From: Myxococcales bacterium
Lineage (GTDB): Bacteria; Myxococcota_A; Polyangia; Polyangiales; Polyangiaceae
Assembly: GCA_016191785.1 (NCBI GenBank)
Contig: JACPVJ010000006.1
Location: 1 to 52,475, forward strand
Length of the DNA stretch: 52,475 nt
Direction of reading: 5' to 3'
Shown: positions 42,460 to 50,578 of the stretch, piece after piece
How the letters are laid out: every line of letters begins with the position of its first letter
Numbering within the stretch: the first letter of the stretch is position 1
Made by a program: the position numbers and the translations under genes
Notes under the pieces: model-generated
The model's input: the letters and a program-made list of their open reading frames with translations, nothing else
Databases searched by the model: none
Told to the model about the DNA's origin: nothing

Positions 42460-42821
42460 CTGTCCGACCCGTTCTTGAAACCGCACCATGGGTCACTTGC
42501 TCGAAGTGCGGCATCGTTCAGTTTGACGAGACGTTCTTCGAGCAATCGTTCGTCCTGGGATTCGCCGAGTGCCCGAAGTGCCAAGCGCACCTCGACTGGT
42601 GGAACGCTGTGTGCGCTTCAATTCGTGAGCACTTCGTGTTCGGCCAGACCATGCTGATGGCCGGAGCACGAACTCTCATCCTGGAGGTCATGCTTGCGCC
42701 CGGCGGACAAGTAAAGGTCAGGCTCCAAGACTTCGGGGTGCCTGATGACGCTGAAATCGTTCACCTCAACGTCACCGCAGGGGGCAAAGGGGCGTGGATC
42801 CGTCTCGGAGCACTCTCGTGA
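42456..42821 (+). pseudogene. zinc-ribbon protein, probable 5' part of a gene split by the insertion sequence
   Basis: 121 codons before a stop at the edge of the insertion sequence. Cys15, Cys18, Cys39 and Cys42 (TCSKCG; ECPKC) form a treble-clef or ribbon-type zinc site, then a beta-rich segment (TLILEVMLAPGGQVKVRLQDF). The open frame at 44363-44935 reads like the missing continuation (GNNVIRD... then a HEPN-like helix pair). Joined, the two make one plausible protein of about 305 residues. If it is intact as it stands, it is simply a small zinc-ribbon protein. Confidence 0.55.
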
Positions 42822-42828
42822 GCGAGAT

Positions 42829-44370
42829 GTCGTGACTTTGTAGCGGGGCTCCTCCGTCGAAGTGTTGTTCCGACACAAACGACGAAAGGAACCCCATGGA
42901 CACGGTGACCCGAGACGAGTTTTTCACCAAGCCCGAAGTTGCCGAAGCCGTTGCCGAGCTGCGGCGCGTGATACGCGGGGTGCTGCCGAGCGGCACGTTC
43001 GCCGAGCGAGAGGAGGCCGTCTTGGCGATTACCAACGAGGCGATGCGCACCCTCTTGGAGGAGGAATTACAGGCGTTGGCCAACGGTTTCGGCGATCGCC
43101 TGCTCATAAATGGCAAGGAATTCAAGCAGCACCAACCCGGCGGCGCGAAGTACCACTGCCTTGGTGGGCCGATCGAGGTTGTTCGCTACACGTACCGGCC
43201 GGTGGATGAACGCAACGGGCCGACGGTAGTGCCGCTCGAGCTGGTTGCCGGACTCGCCGAGGGAGCCACGCCCGCGCTTGCGTACAACGTCGCCTACGGG
43301 TACGGGCAGCACGACATGCGCCAGCATGGGGAGTCGCTCGCGGCAACGTGGCGGACGCCTCCGCCACGGGCGACGCTGGAGCGGATGGCGAAGCGACTCG
43401 CAAAGAAAGCCCAGAGTCAGGCACCAAAGATAGAAAAAATCCTGCGCCAGATGGAAGAGGTGCCCGAAGGAGCCTGTGGCATTTCGACCGGACTTGATCG
43501 TACTGCGGTGCCGATGGCGGAAGAGCGTCCTGCCGACGCACCGCCGAAACGTGGAAAAAAGCGGCGAAAGCCGCGCGAGCGCCGTGCGCCGAAGCCGATC
43601 GATGTCGCTTGGCGAATGGCCTACGTCGGAACGGTTGCCTTCGTCGATGAGTATGGCGAGACGCTCGCCACGCGACGCTATGCAATCCCAGCGTGCGACG
43701 ATCCGTCCACGGTCGTCACGAAGATGATGGCGGACGTCCGGGAGGCGATGCGGCGAAAGCCAAGCCTGACGGTCGGCATCGTCCAGGACGGAGCGCCCGA
43801 AATGTGGAATGTCCTTCGATCTGGGCTCTCGGAGCTCCAGCGTGCCGGCGTGATCCCGGACTGGAAGGAGGGCATCGATCGCTATCACTTGCTGGAACGG
43901 CTCGCCAAAGCGCTGGCCATCGTCGAGCCAGACGCTGAGAAGCGAAAGAGCACGCTGTCCACGTGGAACGAGCGGCTCGACCGTGACGATTCCGCGATCG
44001 ACCGGATCGAAACAGACCTGACCCAACGCTGCATCGATCTCGAGCCGATCGATCAAGATGCCCTGATGGAGCACCTCGGCTACATCGAGAACAACAAGGA
44101 CCGCATGCGCTACCCCACGCTCTCGAAGGCGGGGCTTCCCATCGGCAGCGGTGTCACCGAGAGCGCGGCCAAGACTGTCATAGGTCGCCGCGCGAAGAAC
44201 AGCGGGCAACGCTGGAGCGAGCCCGGTCTCCGTGGCGTGCTCACGCTCCGTGCCATCCACCAGAGCGCTCGACTCCCACGCTTCTGGACCTACCTTTCAC
44301 GTCGCTACACCGCCGTCGTGAACGAAGCCGCGTGATCCGTACGTGGTCCACGCCCGGGCAAAGTGTCGCC
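42829..44370. mobile_element. ISKra4-like insertion sequence (ends approximate)
   Basis: The transposase is flanked by imperfect inverted ends: GTCGTGACTTTG at 42829-42840 and the complement of GGCGACACTTTG at 44359-44370 (9 of 12 matches). No target duplication is clear, so boundaries may be off by several bases. It sits between two co-directional open frames that look like parts of one gene. Confidence 0.55.
42896..44335 (+). CDS. ISKra4-like family transposase
   Basis: 479 aa, apparently intact. DDE-type core: Asp201 in STGLDRTAV, Asp298 in IVQDGAPEMW, the GIDRYHLLERL helix (about 327-337) and Glu422 in GLPIGSGVTESAAKT, followed by VIGRRAKNSGQRW, all typical of the ISKra4 family. A basic linker (KRGKKRRKPRERR) lies at about 218-231. 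AAGGA precedes the ATG. It catalyses movement of the element. Confidence 0.88.
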   Translation: MDTVTRDEFFTKPEVAEAVAELRRVIRGVLPSGTFAEREEAVLAITNEAMRTLLEEELQALANGFGDRLLINGKEFKQHQPGGAKYHCLGGPIEVVRYTYRPVDERNGPTVVPLELVAGLAEGATPALAYNVAYGYGQHDMRQHGESLAATWRTPPPRATLERMAKRLAKKAQSQAPKIEKILRQMEEVPEGACGISTGLDRTAVPMAEERPADAPPKRGKKRRKPRERRAPKPIDVAWRMAYVGTVAFVDEYGETLATRRYAIPACDDPSTVVTKMMADVREAMRRKPSLTVGIVQDGAPEMWNVLRSGLSELQRAGVIPDWKEGIDRYHLLERLAKALAIVEPDAEKRKSTLSTWNERLDRDDSAIDRIETDLTQRCIDLEPIDQDALMEHLGYIENNKDRMRYPTLSKAGLPIGSGVTESAAKTVIGRRAKNSGQRWSEPGLRGVLTLRAIHQSARLPRFWTYLSRRYTAVVNEAA

Positions 44371-44935
44371 GCTCCTGTTGCACGGTAACAACGTGATCCG
44401 AGACCCGCTTGGCCCGGAGTTCTACCTCTACGGTCGGCCATGGCCGGACGGTGACGAGGGCGACGTCAAGGTCAACGTCATGGCGACATGGTTTCTTCGC
44501 CAACCCGATGACACGGTTGAACGTCACCTCGTCGATGCAGCCCGGCAGTACACCGCTGGGCGCTTCGATGCCGTGGTAGTTCCGGCCAACATCGCTGCTG
44601 AAGCCGCTCTTTCGCCCGTAGTCGCGAAGGTCTTCGAGGGATTCGCGGGCCGAGAGAATCTCGACCGATTTCTGCGTGACGCGGCAACCTACTCACACCA
44701 ATTGAATGTTCTACTTGCGGTTGTGGCCGAGCTTCTGCCTGCACCGAAGTTCCCCGACGAGATTCGAGGCGTTCTGAATCGCCTCCGGCGGCTCAGGAAT
44801 GACATTGCCCACGACGGTACTTGCGCCAGTCAGTCCCAAGGCGACGCTGCCGAACACATCGCGGCGGCGATCTTCCTGGTTCAGTACGCTACCCTGCTCC
44901 GAAAGAAGCTGAGCGAGCGCATGGCGATACCCTGA
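44363..44935 (+). pseudogene. HEPN-like protein, probable 3' part of the gene split by the insertion sequence
   Basis: 190 codons from a GTG inside the right end of the insertion sequence. After GNNVIRD and a strand segment come a long helical region and an R(X)4H motif, Arg145-Asn-x3-His150 (LRRLRNDIAHDG), as in HEPN proteins. The start codon is fortuitous, and the frame continues the zinc-ribbon part at 42456-42821. The truncated product may or may not be made. Confidence 0.55.
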
Positions 44936-44979
44936 GGCTCGCGTGGTGATCCCCACCGCTGCCGTCCACCTCCGCGACC

Positions 44980-45165
44980 TCATCCTCGCCTCCGCCCAAG
45001 CCCGAGGCGTTCCCCCTCAAAGTACGCTTCTTCCGCCTTGAACGTGGCCTTCCCGTTCTTCGCCTTCGTCTCAATGGTCGAGCCCTTCGAGGATGCCACG
45101 TTGATCTCCCTGGGGATCCCGCCGTGGCCGAGCACGGATACGCCCCGGATGTGATCACGGTTCAT
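44980..45165 (-). CDS. possible 61-aa protein (uncertain)
   Basis: The minus frame ends in a segment with natural-looking composition (INVASSKGSTIETKAK, then ATFKAEEAYFEGE) unlike most antisense translations here. It overlaps the GTG start of the plus-strand gene at 45124. It could be a remnant of a longer gene. Weak AGG-type ribosome site; no family recognised. Confidence 0.25.
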   Translation of the reverse strand: MNRDHIRGVSVLGHGGIPREINVASSKGSTIETKAKNGKATFKAEEAYFEGERLGLGRRRG

Positions 45166-45774
45166 GGCTCGGCCTGGAAGTCGTCGAAGATGTGGCCACG
45201 TCAGCGCGATGGCGGCTTCAAGATCGATGCCGTCGTCGATCACATCCTTCGCCTCGCCGAGGCCGAGCTGTCCCGAGTTGTTCCCGACTTCGTGATCCCG
45301 AGCGGCATCCCGGCATCGAGATCCGGCCTGGTCATGCTGCACGTGGCCGGCATCAAGCTCGGCTTGGTCGAGCGGGGCTCGAAGGCCGAGCTGCTCGTGG
45401 AGAAGGTCACGGACGCCAAGATCCGACAGCGCATCGAGAGTCATCTCGGGCAAGGCGGTCTCACGGACGGTGATCTCCACCGACTCGCCGACGCCAACGG
45501 GATGTTCGCCTCCAGGTCCACCAAGATCGACTTCGACCCGTTCGAGCTGCACTCGGACCGGTGGGTCCAGGTGCTCAGGCTCGGCCGCATGGTGAACGGC
45601 CGTGTCGAGCATCGCTACGTCATCATCGTGGACGACCACGACCTGACCGAGTTCACGCTGGCCGATCCAGCCGGTGCCGGGCTGGTGAGGTTCACCAGGG
45701 ACGAGCTGACCAAGGCGTGGCAGCTCGGAGCAAAGAGGGGCGTGACGTGGGTGGGGACGGTGTCGGCGAGGTAA
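45124..45774 (+). CDS. hypothetical protein
   Basis: 216 aa from GTG 45124; GTG 45151 or ATG 45190 are alternatives. Well-structured alpha/beta pattern (KIDAVVDHILRLAEAEL, SGLVMLHVAGIKLGLVERG, HRYVIIVDDHDLTEF). No catalytic motif recognised. The 188 bp before it hold no plus-strand gene. Confidence 0.55.
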   Translation: MAEHGYAPDVITVHGSAWKSSKMWPRQRDGGFKIDAVVDHILRLAEAELSRVVPDFVIPSGIPASRSGLVMLHVAGIKLGLVERGSKAELLVEKVTDAKIRQRIESHLGQGGLTDGDLHRLADANGMFASRSTKIDFDPFELHSDRWVQVLRLGRMVNGRVEHRYVIIVDDHDLTEFTLADPAGAGLVRFTRDELTKAWQLGAKRGVTWVGTVSAR

Positions 45775-45937
45775 GAGACGAGCGTGGTGGTGCAGTCTGC
45801 CACCCCCTCAAGCCGCGTGGACGCCCGGTTGACGCCCCATCGGGAACTGACGAAGATGTGAAAGTTTGGAGCGAAACGGGGGAAGCCGTGGATCGGGATG
45901 ATCTCGGCGTCACTGGCCAGCAGGGAAGGAACCTGAA

Positions 45938-46573
45938 ATGGTTGCAGGAATTTGCGTTCCGAACCCTGAGGTCGCACACGTCGTCGATCTAGCAGCCGGA
46001 ATCTGTGAGGGCGCACGTCCGCTGCTCGTGCAGGTTGAGCCACGAAATGATGCCACTCTGCTGGACTGTTTTCCTGTTGTTGATCGACAGGTGCAACTGC
46101 ACGGCGGAGAGGTTTGCTGTGGATGGCGCATCTGGGAACGGCCCAGCGTGCTCATCGAGGCCGAGTTTCACGCAGTATGGCAGAAGCCAAACGGCGATCT
46201 ACTCGACTTGACACCGAACCAACTGGGCGCCGAGCGGATCTTGTTCCTGCCGGACGCGACTCGCCAGTACGAAGGCCGTCAGGTGAACAACGTTCGGCGG
46301 GCTCTTCGGAATGACCCTGAGATCCATCGATTCATTCAGACCTGTGACGCCGAGTTCGAATTTCTCAACCGGGGCGAGCGAGCACTTCAGCACGGTGCGA
46401 TCACCCTCGATACTGCGGAGGCGGCGGAGTGGCAGCAGATCCAAGCTAACAAGCTGATGGCCGAGGCAGCACTCTGGCAGACGCACGTACCAGCCCAACT
46501 ATCCCCGCAGGATCTCGACGACCGACGGCGTGAACGCAATCGTCGCAAGCGGGAACGGAGGGCTCGGAGGTGA
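45938..46573 (+). CDS. conserved hypothetical protein of mobile elements
   Basis: 211 aa; AAGGA lies 7 bases before the ATG. The segment from VQLHGGEVCCGWRIWERP through VLIEAEFHAVW to LLDLTPN is a pattern I have seen in small uncharacterised proteins of bacterial genomes and phages. The C-terminal 20 residues are highly basic (RRRERNRRKRERR), suggesting nucleic-acid contact. Function unknown. Confidence 0.65.
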   Translation: MVAGICVPNPEVAHVVDLAAGICEGARPLLVQVEPRNDATLLDCFPVVDRQVQLHGGEVCCGWRIWERPSVLIEAEFHAVWQKPNGDLLDLTPNQLGAERILFLPDATRQYEGRQVNNVRRALRNDPEIHRFIQTCDAEFEFLNRGERALQHGAITLDTAEAAEWQQIQANKLMAEAALWQTHVPAQLSPQDLDDRRRERNRRKRERRARR

Positions 46574-46676
46574 CGAAGGGGGGCGGGGCAACCGCCGCTC
46601 CACCGCTGGCCAGAACACGAAGCTCGCGGCAGACCGGTGCTCGAACTCGCAACAGATCCACTGAAGTGTTGCGAGT

Positions 46677-47411
46677 TCAGTCTGCACCTGCGTTCTTCTT
46701 CAATTCAGCCCGGGCCTCGTTGAGGAGGTCAACGAGCCGCACACGGCTAGTCGGAAGCTTCGGCAGAAGGTAGGCCCCTTGCCGAGGATCCCCAACCATC
46801 TCAGCTCGACCTTCGATGAAGTCCCGCAAGAGACGCCATGCGGCCCATGCGTCTAGCGTGTCATCGGTCTTGGCCGCTTCCGGTGGAATGCTGAGGCTCG
46901 TCAGGTTGGCCACGAGAGCGTCACGCCCCCGCTTCGAATCTTGACCCTTGTACCTCGGCATCGGAACCCCGATACCCGCTGCGATCCACCAGAACGCCCA
47001 CGCGACGCTTGGGTTGACCTCGAAGACGAATCGTCCAAGTGTCGCCGGCAAAATCGTGGGGGCGAGTTTCCAGCCACGCTCCCCCGAAGAGAACGGGGTG
47101 CCCAACGTGGAACAGGTGATCGCCCAGTGAGGGCAGCCCGAGAACGGAAGCGCAGCCACCGCTTTGGGCTCCACCAGGGGATGCTCTCGCACGAATCGCC
47201 GGATGGCCCGGTCAATCGGTCGATCCGAGAAGCCAAAGACTGGATCGAAGCTCAAAGGTGCGTCCCACGCCACGAGGACGGAATCGCCGCTTGCCTCCGC
47301 TTCCAGAGTGGATCGCACCTTGCCGGACGGAATGTTCATGCACCCGTTTTCCGTCCAGAAAGTCGTCTTCTTGGATGGGGCTGGATCAACCCCGATAAGG
47401 GTCCACGTCAT
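46677..47411 (-). CDS. DUF429 family protein
   Basis: 244 aa starting MTWTLIGVDPAPSKKT. Family features: Asp9 in the first strand, LVAWDAPLSF, RPIDRAIRRFVREH, FVFEVNPSVAWAFW and the late acidic DDTLDAWAAW, an RNase H-like layout with conserved acids. It is the second DUF429 protein in the island, only distantly similar to the one in the hsd operon. Biochemical activity of the family is not established. No good ribosome site before ATG 47411; TTG 47432 is possible. Confidence 0.75.
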   Translation of the reverse strand: MTWTLIGVDPAPSKKTTFWTENGCMNIPSGKVRSTLEAEASGDSVLVAWDAPLSFDPVFGFSDRPIDRAIRRFVREHPLVEPKAVAALPFSGCPHWAITCSTLGTPFSSGERGWKLAPTILPATLGRFVFEVNPSVAWAFWWIAAGIGVPMPRYKGQDSKRGRDALVANLTSLSIPPEAAKTDDTLDAWAAWRLLRDFIEGRAEMVGDPRQGAYLLPKLPTSRVRLVDLLNEARAELKKNAGAD

Positions 47412-47443
47412 GCTGCAACGGTACGGCGGCAACCGGAGCTGGT

Positions 47444-47600
47444 CTACGCCCAGACCATCCCGACGCCCCTCCTCACGTCGTCATCGAGCAATGAGGCGTA
47501 CACCTGCGTCACGCTCGGTCCTGAATGGCCGAGGAGCCTTTGCGTGAGCCGGAGATCCCGGGTTTTCCGATAGACCTCCACGGCGTAGGAGTGCCTCGTG
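47444..47600 (-). pseudogene. C-terminal remnant of a tyrosine recombinase
   Basis: About 50 codons read NATRHSYAVEVYRKTRDLRL, RLLGHSGPSVTQVYAS, ending at 47444. This is the last catalytic block of a tyrosine recombinase: Arg-His, LGH and the nucleophile Tyr. Nothing upstream in any frame supplies the rest; that DNA belongs to another gene. It is a leftover from an earlier integration event. Confidence 0.65.
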
Positions 47601-47621
47601 GCATTGCGGACCGACCCCACG

Positions 47622-48230
47622 TCACTCCTCGTTCGCAACGAGGTCAAACCAGGTTCGATAGGGCGGGACGACAAGCTCCTTCCGCAGCCGGCCCCGAGTC
47701 AGTACCAGATGGAGCGACCCGTCACCTCTCCGTGTCGCGGTGACTTCCGTGACTCGTTTGCACGGCTGCCCTGACAAGCGGTGACGCTCGGCGAGTACTC
47801 GGAGCATTCGACGCCCGTGCGCTGTGAGCCAGTAATGCCCCCGGGGGTATCCGGCTTCATCGCGGTTCTCGGGGTCATGCGCGAACAGGGGGTTGTTCAG
47901 AATCGCCCCGACTGAGGCCGAACCCAACTCGTGAAAGTCAAGGTAGTCGGTGAGGTAGACGTGAACCTCAACCTCCGTCGGAAGACGCTCGTCGTCGTGA
48001 AGCCAGCCATCCGTAGCGTCAGCCGCAAAGAGCACCAGCATGGTTTCATACTCGCGGGTGCTCAGAGCCGGATACCTGGATTCTCCTCTCACGTGTGCTT
48101 TTCCAGATCGAGAGGCCGCGAGCAGCAGTTGGACGCACTGGTCCGGCGTCGCTTGGCCACCCCAGCTCGCCGTTCGGCACCAGGTGACTACTGCTTGCTC
48201 GATTTCGCGAGTGAGATAGTTCACAGGCAT
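47622..48230 (-). CDS. hypothetical protein coupled to a recombinase
   Basis: 202 aa, soluble. Helical N-terminus (YLTREIEQAVVTWCRTA), a mixed middle, and a strand-rich C-terminus (LHLVLTRGRLRKELVVPPY). Its start lies 10 bases inside the recombinase gene upstream, so the two are co-translated; it might be an accessory factor. Family not recognised. Confidence 0.6.
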   Translation of the reverse strand: MPVNYLTREIEQAVVTWCRTASWGGQATPDQCVQLLLAASRSGKAHVRGESRYPALSTREYETMLVLFAADATDGWLHDDERLPTEVEVHVYLTDYLDFHELGSASVGAILNNPLFAHDPENRDEAGYPRGHYWLTAHGRRMLRVLAERHRLSGQPCKRVTEVTATRRGDGSLHLVLTRGRLRKELVVPPYRTWFDLVANEE

Positions 48231-49072
48231 GACAGGCAGGACTCCTTGCCGAGGTACATCCCGCTCCCCGTCCCCGGCCTTACGCCGAGGTACCTGGAGG
48301 TCGTGCTGATGGACGCATGGCCCAAGGAGTCCCTCAGCACATGCAGCGGGCAGCCCTTCTCCAGAGCCACAGAGGCATGAGCATGACGCAGCCAGTGCGG
48401 TGAAGCTGGCCGTCCGATCCCCTCCATGGCTGCCGTGGAGACGATCCTCCTGGCCTGCCTGACAGACAGTGGCGAACCCTTGGCGACCTTAAACACCCGC
48501 GTGATCTCGGTCTCATTCGGCAGCCGGAGTGATCGAAGCTCGACGAGCAGCTCCTTCGGTACCGCCACGGTTCGAGCCCGTGATCCTTTGCCCACGACGG
48601 AGATCCCAGCAGGACCGAGATCGATCCACCGGATGCCGACGGCCTCGGAGATGCGGAGGCCCGAGAGGTACAAGAGCCGAAGCAGGATGCGGTTTCGCCC
48701 CGAAGCGGCTTCCTTGATCATCTGGTTCACTTCACCTTCATCGAGCAACCTCTCGTGGAGCCGGCCAACAATCTTTGGCACTCGGAGTACGATGCCCAGA
48801 TTCGTGTTCGTGAACCCGATCCTCGAAGCGAAGGCCAGCAAGGACTTCAACGTGGAGATCCGTCTGGCCCTGGTAGCCGAGGCACCCGTGATGGACTCGG
48901 CGTAGACCAGTACGTCCGCCGTGGTGGCCGACCGTAGGCCGTTCGCAAGGACGTTCAAGAAGCTTGTGGCCTCGGCCAGGTAGACCCTCCGTGTCGTGGG
49001 CGGACGGCCAGAGAGCCACAAGTTCACGAGGTGATCATCGGTCTCGATCTTCCGGAGCGTCGGGGTGGTCAT
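48221..49072 (-). CDS. XerC/D-like tyrosine recombinase
   Basis: 283 aa from ATG 49072. All active-site residues are visible: Arg140 (SGLRISEA), Lys162 (VGKGSRART), His226 and Arg229 (PHWLRHAHAS), His252 (LGHASI) and Tyr261 (SRYLG). N-terminal core-binding domain at about 10-95. Size and motifs resemble XerC/XerD more than the tRNA-linked integrase at 17.7-19.1 kb. It may belong to a second element or resolve multimers of this one. Confidence 0.85.
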   Translation of the reverse strand: MTTPTLRKIETDDHLVNLWLSGRPPTTRRVYLAEATSFLNVLANGLRSATTADVLVYAESITGASATRARRISTLKSLLAFASRIGFTNTNLGIVLRVPKIVGRLHERLLDEGEVNQMIKEAASGRNRILLRLLYLSGLRISEAVGIRWIDLGPAGISVVGKGSRARTVAVPKELLVELRSLRLPNETEITRVFKVAKGSPLSVRQARRIVSTAAMEGIGRPASPHWLRHAHASVALEKGCPLHVLRDSLGHASISTTSRYLGVRPGTGSGMYLGKESCLSCL

Positions 49073-49229
49073 GCTGGCCGGAGTACGGATCAGCGGGCTT
49101 GGAATCAACCTGAAACCCCGAGAATGCGTGGCCGCAAAGCTGCGTTCTCGGCCATCGCCTACATCGTTCCCGTTCGCGCTGCCCGGTCTCTCGGAGCGCC
49201 GACGTCCTGGCGCGGTACGCTCTGGAACC

Positions 49230-49703
49230 ATGATCATCGACGCGGACATGGTCCTCCTGACCAACCTGACGGCATCGTTGGACGAGCAGATCGAGAGGCT
49301 GCTCCCGCCAGCCGACGAGTGCGATGCGGACCACCTGGAGTTCCTGGTCGGCCTGGGCTTCGTGGCTTGCCAGTGGTACCTCACGGAGCGTCGTAGTTGG
49401 GCTCATGTGGAGCAAGGCTCGGCGCTGAAAGCAGGGCCACAGCACCGACACGGCGTCGGGATTGCCTCGGTCGTGAATGCTGCGGCCAATTTCTGGAAGC
49501 ATGCGGCCGAATGGCGCGACGATGGACTTGCGGACCGACAAGCCAACACGCTCAAGCCGCTTCTTGACCTCGGCTTGCAAGAACCAATCGATCTGTGGTC
49601 CGTGCTCGACGAACTGGTGCGCCCCCACCCGCCCCGATTCCGAAGCCTCCTGCCGTTCTTGGAGCAATGGGGACAGAACGTGGTGCCGCCCGCGAAGGAG
49701 TGA
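49230..49703 (+). CDS. hypothetical protein
   Basis: 157 aa, largely helical (ADMVLLTNLTASLDEQIERLL; VVNAAANFWKHAAEW), with no membrane span. It diverges from the recombinase gene across 157 bp. Unknown family; the helical bundle could be a HEPN- or toxin-like fold, but no R(X)4H motif of the right kind is present. Confidence 0.55.
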   Translation: MIIDADMVLLTNLTASLDEQIERLLPPADECDADHLEFLVGLGFVACQWYLTERRSWAHVEQGSALKAGPQHRHGVGIASVVNAAANFWKHAAEWRDDGLADRQANTLKPLLDLGLQEPIDLWSVLDELVRPHPPRFRSLLPFLEQWGQNVVPPAKE

Positions 49704-49727
49704 TCGAGGCCGAAAGAGGCGGTTCCC

Positions 49728-50264
49728 GTGACCAGGGAGCGCACCAGCATCGAGAGCGTACTGCATCGGCCGGCATTTCGGAGGTGCCGGCCACGGCTTC
49801 CCCCGCACCGGAAACGCTTGGAGCAGTTCGTTTGCGGTCACCCGCAGCAAAGCTGGCAGTTCCGTTGGGTCGAACGCCAGCTTGAAGGCGAGCTTGCTGC
49901 CGATGCCTGGGTGGTCGCACGCCGGGCACCAAACGGCGAATTGACCAACGCCATCTCCGGAGACCCTGATCGTGAGCCAGGTCTCGGCATTCTCGAATCC
50001 GGCTTCACTTCGAAGCTGCTCGAAGGGGGGGACCCGATGAGCAGCCTCGGTATGGTGGTCACACCCAGGGCCTACCCCGGCAACGCTTCTCTTTGGGTCG
50101 GCATCTGTAACGGGTCTGATCAGCTCCGAGTGGTCCACCTGGCGCTGGCGGCCCAGGTCAACGCTTCGTGCGTTTCGCGGCTCGCTTTGCAGACTTCTTT
50201 CGGGCCTTCGCTGTGCGCTTTCCGGCCTTCTTCGCGGCCTTCTTCCGTCGCGACTTCTTCGTAG
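49728..50264 (+). CDS. hypothetical protein (uncertain)
   Basis: 178 codons from a GTG. Codon usage in the middle (about residues 35-140) looks coding, with segments such as SWQFRWVERQLEGELAADAW. The last 107 bases run antisense through the H1-like gene, where the translation turns serine-rich and implausible, so the gene may have been frame-shifted near its end. Confidence 0.35.
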   Translation: MTRERTSIESVLHRPAFRRCRPRLPPHRKRLEQFVCGHPQQSWQFRWVERQLEGELAADAWVVARRAPNGELTNAISGDPDREPGLGILESGFTSKLLEGGDPMSSLGMVVTPRAYPGNASLWVGICNGSDQLRVVHLALAAQVNASCVSRLALQTSFGPSLCAFRPSSRPSSVATSS

Positions 50265-50364
50265 GTGCTGCCGCCTTGGCCGGCTTGCGGCCATAACGAG
50301 ACCGACCAGACGTGGGCACCAGCTGAACTTCTTCCTCCTCGGAGGATTTCTTGTCGTCAGTCAT
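50158..50364 (-). CDS. histone H1-like lysine-rich DNA-binding protein
   Basis: 68 aa. An acidic start (MTDDKKSSEEEEVQ) is followed by a Lys/Ala/Arg-rich tail of AAKKA-type repeats typical of bacterial H1-like proteins that coat DNA. An AGGGG ribosome site precedes ATG 50364. Such proteins can silence or compact horizontally acquired DNA. Confidence 0.65.
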   Translation of the reverse strand: MTDDKKSSEEEEVQLVPTSGRSRYGRKPAKAAAPTKKSRRKKAAKKAGKRTAKARKKSAKRAAKRTKR

Positions 50365-50371
50365 GGTGCCC

Positions 50372-50578
50372 CTACAGACTACCGCGCTTTTTCGTGGGCA
50401 GGTCAACGCCGCCAAGCCGACCCGTTCCTGGTCCGGGAGTCAGCACTGTCGCCGGGGCACTGGGCGGCTTCTCAGGCTCGATTGGTTGTTCGCCACCAGG
50501 AGTCTTCTCGGGCGGAATCGGAGCCTCGGTCTTAGGAGCCACCTGTTTCGGCGGCGTCTGCTTCGGTCGGTTTGGCAT
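50372..50578 (-). CDS. small proline-rich protein overlapping the membrane protein gene
   Basis: 68 aa, over a quarter proline (MPNRPKQTPPKQVAPKTEAP...). It starts 47 bases inside the 3' end of the membrane protein gene in a different frame, with AGGA about 12 bases upstream. Probably disordered. It may be a real coupled gene or a frame by-product. Confidence 0.4.
   Translation of the reverse strand: MPNRPKQTPPKQVAPKTEAPIPPEKTPGGEQPIEPEKPPSAPATVLTPGPGTGRLGGVDLPTKKRGSL

Noticed and set aside
42896..44335. A defence or replication function for the 479-aa protein
   Set aside because: Asp201, Asp298, Glu422 and the GSGVTE block identify it as an ISKra4-like transposase.
47444..49072. A recombinase-in-trio (RIT) element
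   Set aside because: Only one complete recombinase is present; the second gene is not a recombinase and the third is a short remnant.
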